DNA from: Heterotrichella gracilis
Lineage: Eukaryota; Sar; Xanthophyceae; Tribonematales; Xanthonemataceae
Length of the DNA stretch: 64,000 bases
Assembly: GCA_032358255.1 (NCBI GenBank)
Contig: JAULBX010025109.1
Coordinates: 1-64,000 of the forward strand
Direction: 5' to 3'
Positions 56,601 to 64,000 of this stretch are shown here, piece by piece (position 1 is the first letter of the stretch; the number at the start of each line of letters is the position of its first letter). Below the pieces are notes generated by a model. That model saw nothing but the letters and a program-made list of their open reading frames with translations. It was not told the DNA's origin and did no database searches. The position numbers were made by a program, and so were the translations under genes.

Positions 56601-59600
56601 CATGTTTGACTCCAAGCTGGTGCCTGCCGATTCTGACTACCGCATGTTTTCTTTCAAGCATTTTGGGTCCCTGCCGGGGGTGGACATTGCGTTTGTATTG
56701 GACAGCGGGGCCTACCACACTGACAGGGACCGAATGGAGAGGATTGCAAGGGGGTCGCTGCAGGTGAGAGGGTGGGGAGAGTTTTTACTCTGTAGCGTGC
56801 AGGGTATGGCGAGAACAGTGCGCAGCTGGCATCTAAGTTCAACTAGGGGGGTTATCATGGCATGATTTCAGGTTTTTGCTGCGCATGTGTTTCATACTGG
56901 AAAAGGGACAGCACGCGGGTTTAATTCTGTGCATTGCGGGGGATAGGCAAGATCAGTCGGCGGCTGGCACATGTTCCAACATGCTAGATCAAGATGCAAA
57001 TCTCTCCATAGGGTTTTAGGTTTTCTTCAAGGGTTTTGCCGTGTGTGCTGCGCAGGGTATGTGTGAGAACAGCGTGCGGCTGGCATACAAGCTCTCCCAC
57101 GTGATGGACCACACACACCAAGGGGACAGGGTTTTCTCACCTTTAGAGTTTCATAAGGTTTTTGCCGTGTGCTGCGCAGGGTATGGGCGAGAACAGCGTG
57201 CGGCTGGCATACGAGTTCTCCCACGTGCTGGACCAAGCTGCCAGGGGGGAGGTTGACATCGATGACAGGGACACATCGGTGTTCTTTGACGTGCTGCTGG
57301 AGGGGATGGTGAGGGCTTGCGCTAGGGTTTTGCGGTCGGGATTGTAGAGCTTTGCGCTAGCGTGAGCATGTTGCACTTGCTAGGGGTTCTCATGTATTTG
57401 GGCTAGGGTTACTGCTAGGGTTTTGTACTGGGTTTGACATCAACAATAGGGACACATTGGCATTTTTTGATGTGCTGCTGATTGGTAAGGGTTGACAAGG
57501 GTGTAGCACTAGGGTTTTGCTATAGGTTTTTATGCACTAGGGTATTCATGCTGCCCTGTTGGTGGTCGAGAGACAGGAATTAAAATCAAGGGAAAGAAAC
57601 GAATGATCTTGACAATTAATTTCTCAATATTCATGTAATTTCTTTGTCTTTTTATGCAGGTGACCTACCGCAAGAGCACCGCCCGCCTGCTCCATTCCCT
57701 CCCCTTGGCCCTCGTCCTCCTAGCCCCCCTGGTGATGGAACGACAGGGGGTGAAGCTCAGGAAAACACGCGTAGGGGCCTACCAATCGGTCATTGCCACC
57801 TCATTGCTGAATTCCATGAGCATTGGAGGGGGGCTGCTTGGGACGGGCCTATTTGCTGTCCTGCGCACGGCTATCACTGGTACAGGGTTGGGCCTCTAAA
57901 CTCTGCGGGGTTGACTGTAGAGCCTCAAACCCTTTGCTAGGGTGCCAATGGGGCTCTTTTTAGGGTCTGTGCCACCACCACATACCCACACGCCACCACC
58001 TCCCCACACTCCTCTTACTGCTTGCTGCTCGCCGCATGGTGTGACACAGCATGGCATCAACCTCCTAAACCGCATATTACCTTCCTGCAGGCACTGTAAT
58101 GTGGTAGAAAATGGCGAATAGATACCGATTGTTACCGTCGTTGGAACTTGCATTAATGATCCCACACCCTTCTCCCACACACCCCTCACTCCCGTTGCAG
58201 GTCGGCCCATGGTGTGGTACGGTAACAACCTGCTGGCCTACGTCATGTACGCCCCCTTTTCACTGGCACTACTACTCGCCCCCTATGCCTATGCCCCCAG
58301 GGGGGACATGCTCATGCAGACCCTGGGGATTGGGTTCCAGCAGGGGATGGTGGCGTTCCTGCTGGGGATTTGGGGCTGGGGATCCGCCTACCTGTTTGCG
58401 ATGACCTCGTTTTTTGCCACGCTGTCAGTGGTGCTTTCGGCCAAGGTGGGTGGTGGCAGGAGGGAAAGGAGGGGCCAAAATGTGTGGGGACTGAATGAAG
58501 AGTAAATTGGCTTTAGCTGGGATGATGCATACCGGTAATCATGAAGCTCTGGACTGCTTGCCTGGGGGTATCCACACATGCAAACCTCGCCGGGAGGGGG
58601 TGGGGCTTGGAAACACGTACTTATTACAATGCATGTGTCATTTCCAGAGTCAAACTCCTATGTATTTACTTACGACAGGGTCAACATGGAGCTCCTGTAC
58701 ATGCCTCCCCTCCCCTGCTCACAACCCTCACTTTTGTCAATTCCGCAGGTTGCCTCCCCGTTATTCCGATTTTTCATTTCCCTGCTTTGTTTCCTCATCC
58801 CAGCAGCAGCCTGCTATCCCGTGGGGGCGATGGGGGCCATTTACATGCTGGAGAAGATTTCGCTGGGCGGCAACTCCCCCGGGCCCGAGGGCCTGATTGT
58901 CTCGGACGCGATTGCCGGCATTTTGACGGGGGGGGCGGTCACCCTGGCTGTCAGCTTTTTGGCCCCTTGGATCGTGCACCACCTGAGGGAGAATCGCAAG
59001 GTGTGGCGCATGCAGTTCATTCAGTAGGTTTTAGCCTTTTATAAAATACAAGCATATAAAAACATGACATATAAATGGCATTGAGAGTGCTTTTTGTGCT
59101 GCTCAATTCCCACCTGGCCCAAACCCTACCACCTTCCTCATCCCAGAAAATATAGGGCTTCTGAACAGGATGGGGGCTCATCCACAACCAACCCCATGTC
59201 CCTCCCCAAAAAGACAGTGTATCTTATCCCATTCCGCCCCCTTGCCCTCCCCGACCGCCCTAGCACCCCTTGCCATGCCCGCAACACCACCCTCCACCCC
59301 ACCCACCACTCCCCACAGGCCGTCCTTGTCGCCCTCCTCGGTGTTTCACTGGCTGCGGCTGGCGCGGGCTCATTCACAGCCACCCCCTACACCCCCCAAA
59401 ACCCCAAGAAAATCTACCTCCAGCATCTGCATGAACACACACCCGAGAAGGGCATAATAGCGTCCAAGCTGATAGTGGCAGCGGTGGATTCGGTGCCCAT
59501 CGAGGGGTATTTGACAAAGGAGATGCTGCAAGGGATACTCCCGGGGACGTACAGGGACTGGCAGGTGGGGACTTTGAATTACTATATTTTTTTGCGTATG

Positions 59601-60319
59601 TGGTACAGAAAGCTGATGCAAATAAAGTTAGAATCTTACAAATACATGTTGCAGAAAATTGAATAATTATGGCACTACTCAGGATGCGTGGTTTGCAAAC
59701 TCCTGCATTGCAGTCCTGAACGTTACAATATAATTTCATTTCCACTGACTGTTTTGTACAATTGCAGACCCTGTACATCGTCAACAACATCCTCAAGGGC
59801 GTTTCCCTCCCCTCCTCACCCATCGCCGCCGCGGAGCTTTCCCCCTTGCCAGCTGTCACCATCACGCGCTCCGAAAGCATGGGCATGGTGAAGGGGTCAG
59901 GGGGCAAAATAGTGCAGCGGATGCACATGGAGATGACCCTCCCCCAGCCGGCATTTGGGGTTCTAAATCTGACGGGGCCCCTGGTCGGGTGGTCATTTAC
60001 CGAGTATTTGCAGCCCAATAAAGCAGAGAAGGGGCTGGTCCAGTTGGTGGCATTTTTCTCGGGGGGCAAGGGTAGCGAGAAATGGTCCTTCTGGCTGGAT
60101 GCGGTCAAATACGACGATTTGAAAGGGGACGATGGGAAATCAATTGGCCCCGAAATGCTGGACCCCCTGCAGCATGTGAATGTGGAGGTATCGGCCTCAT
60201 TTGACCCCCCCGCCTCGTCGCATTTTGCGACGTCCAAGGTCCTCCAGCATTTGCCCCCCTCCACATTTGTTGCGCAATGCACCACGTTGCAATCAGAGTG
60301 GCGATTTACTGTCACGTGA
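53640..60319 (+). CDS. ER metallopeptidase, ERMP1/FXNA type (peptidase family M28)
   Basis: Twelve exons (53640-53840, 54354-54485, 55052-55153, 55581-55758, 55999-56241, 56534-56763, 57180-57308, 57660-57879, 58201-58445, 58749-59000, 59319-59564, 59768-60319) sum to 2730 nt, 909 aa. An N-terminal anchor (GVAVVPLLVLVALEIF) precedes a lumenal M28 domain: LLINSHLDSAMSVTGASDAA has the His-Asp and bridging Asp zinc ligands, FLFNGGEETISPAAHGF the catalytic and binding Glu pair, and DSGAYHTDRDRMERI the last His. About seven membrane helices follow (LLHSLPLALVLLAPLVM; LLAYVMYAPFSLALLLAPYA; FRFFISLLCFLIPAAACYPV), then a beta-rich lumenal C-terminal domain. This is the ERMP1/FXNA layout and length. 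ER location and zinc aminopeptidase chemistry are inferred from family; substrate unknown. Confidence 0.93.
54560..57482 (+). repeat. Decayed exon-edge copies in M28 peptidase introns
   Basis: 54560-54604 copies the end of exon 2; 54923-54950 resembles the start of exon 3. 56804-56838, about 56938-56975 and 57048-57120 copy the start of exon 7 (GENSVRLAYEFSHVLD; the last reads CENSVRLAYKLSHVMD with intact acceptor). 57430-57482 copies its end (FDINNRDTLAFFDVLL). Confidence 0.85.
55256..55392. repeat. Tandem AGAGCATCATC array
   Basis: About a dozen units of AGAGCATCATC and variants, with a higher-order block ending in ATACGGTAGTC that occurs twice. It lies in the intron between peptidase exons 3 and 4. 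Units are contiguous, without spacers. Confidence 0.9.
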
Positions 60320-61629
60320 CAGCACGCCCATGGTAGAAAGGGGACCGTGGCACGCGTGTAGTATGGGCGTTGCCATTTTTGTATGCTACATGGGTTGTAC
60401 ATATTTCCATTCCCATTCACACTCAAGTCCTCCAGGGGTAGACATAGAAATGAACATTAACACCTAGCAATAGGTGTTTCCCTTGGCAATGGCGCGTCCA
60501 CAGACTGGCTCTCAAGGGTTTACTAGGGTTGACCACTGGCCAAGAAGGCACCTGCCGCCACCTTCCGCAGCTTGACCCAATCATTGTATGATACTGCATG
60601 GCACAGTGGTGGGCCATCCTTATTCAACAGTGTCCTAGTACCTAGTCTAGATGAAATACTATTAGCCTGGGGATGAAACAATGGAGCTGATTGAAATCCA
60701 TGAGTTGCTGCAGTGGGTGGGCCAGGCTTTTAACTTAAAGTTTAAAACCGGCCTTTTAAATTGCATGTAAACGGTTACGGTAGTACTACTATGTGGCATG
60801 ACAAGGCTTGGGAGGTGAAGAGGTACCATGCATGTACAACGCATTTAATTTGACATGGGACAGGACCTGCCAGTGGCATTAACACTCCCCACCTTGAAAA
60901 TAACGTGCAAACTGCTTCCACTGGCTGCCAATGTCGACAACGAGTGGTGCCAGGGCCTCAAGATCTTAGGGTTCCTAGAACCACTGGGCTAGAAAAGAAA
61001 AAGAAAGTCCTAGAAACATACTTGAAAACCGGCAACGAAAAACTTGGCTGGCATGTTGCAATTGGTGTGATACTAGCATTTGAGAGGCTAAGAAAGAGGC
61101 ATGCCATTGGCCCCACACTGGCTTTGTAACAGTAGAGTCGAGGCCGTAAGGTAGCTTGAACAAAAACCGCAAAATTCACTTTAAAAATAACTAGGTTAAC
61201 CAAGACAACGCAGCGTCATTCACTACCACTTGAACAGTGTGGCTTCAAGCTGAGCTCAGAAGCGCATTCAAAACAAAAAAGGAAGGAAACCTTGCAGACC
61301 GGAGACCTCAAACACAACTCCTATGAAGACCCAAAGTAAATCGCTGTTGAGACCCATCTCTATCCGGCTGGCCACGTCATTGACAAGTGCCAATCTGCCA
61401 GCATCTTTTTCCAAAGACCAGCTGTTTGCTCAATCTGCCGCGACGTTGCAAGTTCCCTTCCTTTCTTGTTTGTCATTCGTTTATTCATTGGCGTGCCTCC
61501 CCTTGCAAGGGGCCCAAACAGTGCTGGACACATCCCTATACCCGAAACACATCCACCGTGTACAGCAGCACCCCCACATGTCCCTCCACCCTGTATAAAT
61601 CCTAAACCCTAAACCTTCAACCGGCAACC
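60320..61629. other. Convergent intergenic region
   Basis: Lies between the 3' ends of the M28 peptidase (+) and the membrane protein gene (-). TGTAA at 60765 may end the peptidase transcript. A CCTAAACCCTAAACC run is at 61600-61614. No gene recognised. Confidence 0.5.
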
Positions 61630-63961
61630 CTAAACACCTCGTGTGAGGGTGTACACATACAGCAGCACCCACACATGTGCACACGCCACGCAGCACATCA
61701 CCAGCCAGCCCAGCAGCCACAGTAGCATAGGCAGGCTGCGCCACGGCTGAAGCTGCCCCACAGGAGCCTGGTGCTTCAGGAAAGTTTCCCGTGATCGCTG
61801 CTCCACCACGTAGAGGAGCACCGAGGGTATGAGGAACTGCGCGCTGAAGAGGATGGTGAGGATGACTGGCTGGCACAATGGTAGCAGACCCTGTGCGGGG
61901 CCTGCAAATGGGGTACGCTGTTAGCTACACGCCTTCTGTGCTTTTTCCATGTTTCGTAACGTGCATTTCAGCAATACAGCTGGTGCCCCTTCACGTAGAG
62001 GCGCCCGGAGGGTACGCCGTTTTGTGAGTTTTAAAGGATGGTAAGGATGACCTGCTCGCACCATGGCGCCAGATCCTGTTCGGGGCCTATGGATGTGCCC
62101 AGGCATAATCAAGTTGGCACCATCTGCCCCGTATAGACACTTGCTTCATTTCACTTTCTTAGGGTTCATGGTAGCTGGTGCCATAGGCTTGAGAGCACAG
62201 CGGTGGCGCACATGTCTGTTGCAACTCTCGCACGTCAGGCGCGAGCAGGCACTTACGGGCTGCCTGCCTGGGACGCGTTTCCCAGTAGCATCACCCACGC
62301 ACGGGTACAGACCGCGCATGTGGGCAGGCAACTCACATCCTACCTCTCTGACATGCTTGGATGTCTACGGATGAAAGCGATAGGTGCAGACTATAAAGCG
62401 GAAGGTGCAGGACCTCCAAGCCTCACCTGTATGTACGGTGACTGGCAGTGGGTAGGGCAGCATGGGGGGCGTGACTTGGTGCAGCCAGGTGGCGATGCCT
62501 GCTATCTCGGGGATCTCCTGCCACTGCCCAGCCGCAGACGAAAACCCTGCGCTAGGGCTTGTAGTGGCCATCTCGCTGTACCACCTGCCACCAAAGAAGG
62601 AAACAATAATAAAACTATGCAGTCTGTCCCTAAACCCTAACATACGAGCACTCATTTCCGTCCTCAACTTGTTGGCATGACTACTCTGAAGTCACCAGCC
62701 AAAACCCGCTCTGGAAATTGGGTGGTTTGCGGAAGCGTAAGTCGCACAACCTTTAAACCCAAAGTTGCCATTAAACCCATCTGTCATGTCAGCCCTGTGG
62801 CTCTCATTAGTGCAGCCAGGAGCATTCCTATGGCCCCTTGCACCACCACCTGGTGCCGCAGTTGCCTGCGCACCCCCATTCTCCCCCTCCCAACAGCTCC
62901 ACAACAAATACTATGGGATAAGCTGGCGTTTGGGATATGGGAATAGCCTTTTTTGTACTTGTACATGTCATTACCTGTCGCACAGCCCCGTGGCAGGCGC
63001 GGTGGTGAGTGCAGCCAGGAGCAGCGCTGTGGCCCCCTGCACCACCACCTGGTGCCTGAAGAGCATCTGAAACCCTAGGGCATTGGTCACGCCAGATATG
63101 ACCACGTCCTGGAGGTAGAATCTGAAGATGGACGGGTTCCTGCAGGCAGCGAAACAGCTGCTTAGGGTTTAGGGTTCTTTATGGGGCTTAGGGTTGAATA
63201 TTGACGGGTGCCTAGCAAACAGCTGGTTAGGGTTTGGGGTTGGAAAGCCAACAATATCTACACAATGGGGGATTTCCACTTTTTGACAGGCCAGATTGTG
63301 TAGGTTTTAGGGTTCTCAAGGGTACAGGGTTGTAGGTAGAGGGGTTCCTGATAGGGAAGCCAAACAGCATTTAGGGCTTAGGGTTTCAGCTCTAGGGCAT
63401 TTGTCACGCCGGACATGACCACGTCCTGGAGGTAGAACCTGAAGATGGAGGGGTTCCTGGCAGGGCAGCAAAACAGCTGCTTAGGGTTTCTTCATGGGGT
63501 GTAGGGTTCTTTAGGGCAGGGTACCAAAGCAGCGGCTTAGAGTTTCTTCATGGGGTGTAGGGTTCTTTAGGGCAGGGCAGCAAAGCAGCTGCTTAGGGTT
63601 TATTTATGGGGTTTGATGGACGGGTGCCTGGCAACAGCTGGTTAGGTGTAGGGTTGAAAACTCAATAATCGAAGCACGGTGGGGATTTTGAGATGGATTG
63701 TGGCATTTTGACAGGCCAGACAGCTGTCTAAAATTTAGGGTTGCCGATGAGGGCTACCTGATAGCCAAGCTAAACAGCTGTTTAGGGTTTAGGGTTTACG
63801 AGGTTGGAGGATTACCTGACAGGGAAGCCAACCAGCCACAGCACCGCCAGAGCCAGCGGCCGGGTAATGCGCGTGAGCAGCACTGCAGGGGTGCGGTGCT
63901 GTATGTAGTACTTCCAGCCCTTGTTGAACATGCAGAGGACCACCACCCGGGGCAAGAGTAC
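61630..63961 (-). CDS. Multi-pass membrane protein, C-terminal part (gene runs off window)
   Basis: Four exons (63816-63961, 62975-63139, 62427-62584, 61630-61901) join in phase for 246 residues and a stop; the gene continues beyond 64000. Hydrophobic segments include RITRPLALAVLWLVGFPV, VVVQGATALLLAALTT, VILTILFSAQFLIPSVLL and LPMLLWLLGWLVMCCV. Loops are short and basic near membrane edges (MFNKGWKYYIQHRTPAVLLT; EQRSRETFLKHQAPVG), and one hydrophilic loop holds EIPEIAGIATWLHQVTPPML. I do not recognise the family; Chlorophyta have many such multi-pass proteins fused to other domains, so the missing N-terminus may decide its function. Confidence 0.75.
62030..63470 (-). repeat. Decayed exon-edge copies in the membrane protein gene
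   Basis: 62030-62095 with 61980-62010 copies the start of the last exon (61630-61901). 62776-62870 copies the end of exon 62975-63139 (GCCCCTTGCACCACCACCTG). 63397-63470 copies its start (ACGTCCTGGAGGTAGAACCT). Polarity again matches position. Confidence 0.8.
63160..63830. repeat. Degenerate intron tandem repeat with TTTAGGG motifs
   Basis: Units of about 60-90 bp of the form GGCAG.GCA.CAAA.CAGCTGCTTAGGGTTT recur at about 63145, 63205, 63350, 63455, 63515, 63575 and 63755. The unit joins the exon-edge sequence AACAGCTG with a telomere-like TTTAGGGTTT. They fill the intron between exons 63816-63961 and 62975-63139. Confidence 0.7.
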
Positions 63962-64000
63962 CTGTGAAAGTTCACCACAGACTCCCTCAAAATGGCGGTA

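Noticed and set aside
23880-63830. TTTAGGG motifs as a chromosome end
   Set aside because: Runs are only one to three units, in both orientations, spread among genes; not a telomere.

Overview
This window looks like nuclear DNA of a green alga, most likely a chlorophyte related to the volvocine algae. Genes are split into many short exons by GT-AG introns. Several products are typical of photosynthetic eukaryotes: a BRUTUS-type iron-sensing E3 ligase, a SnRK2-like kinase, a plant-type nucleotide-sugar transporter and two proteins with plastid-type leaders. The pentamer TGTAA, the usual volvocine poly(A) signal, lies downstream of several stops. Short runs of the plant-type telomere motif TTTAGGG/CCCTAAA are scattered through introns and intergenic DNA. 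No species is claimed.

Layout. 1-0.3 kb: last exon of an indole-3-glycerol-phosphate-synthase-like gene (+). 1.8-9.8 kb (-): low-complexity reading frames, then an exon chain with a TDBD-like zinc motif and a Tudor-like fold split across an intron. 10.7-12.0 kb: a mobile element with an HUH/CRESS-like Rep gene broken by one frameshift and flanked by short inverted repeats, reminiscent of Replitrons. 12.7-14.4 kb (-): leader-bearing TPR protein, divergent from 15.1-17.1 kb (+), a UlaG-like MBL-fold hydrolase. 18.4-18.8 kb (-): small G/P/Y-rich protein, divergent from 19.4-22.3 kb (+), phosphopantetheine adenylyltransferase (coenzyme A synthesis). 23.5-28.4 kb (-): SnRK2-like kinase with a helical N-terminal domain. 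29.6-32.6 kb (-): zinc alcohol dehydrogenase-like MDR enzyme, divergent from 33.3-44.1 kb (+), a 17-exon BRUTUS homologue of 1162 aa. 44.2-46.5 kb: several hairpins. 47.0-47.6 kb (-): 109-aa membrane/coiled-coil protein. 49.4-52.8 kb (+): nucleotide-sugar transporter. 53.6-60.3 kb (+): ERMP1/FXNA-type M28 metallopeptidase. 61.6-64.0 kb (-): multi-pass membrane protein running off the window.

Splice models were built by hand. For seven genes (kinase, TPR protein, MBL hydrolase, MDR enzyme, BRUTUS, M28 peptidase, 109-aa protein) the exons sum to an exact multiple of three with one start and one stop, which supports the boundaries. The start of the transporter, one internal stretch of the adenylyltransferase and both ends of the Tudor gene remain open.

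The most striking property is structural. Almost every gene carries decayed copies of its own exon edges in the neighbouring introns. Copies 5' of an exon hold the acceptor and exon start; copies 3' of an exon hold the exon end and donor. This suggests that introns here grow by tandem duplications spanning exon-intron junctions. The genes themselves are an unrelated housekeeping and regulatory neighbourhood, not a single pathway.
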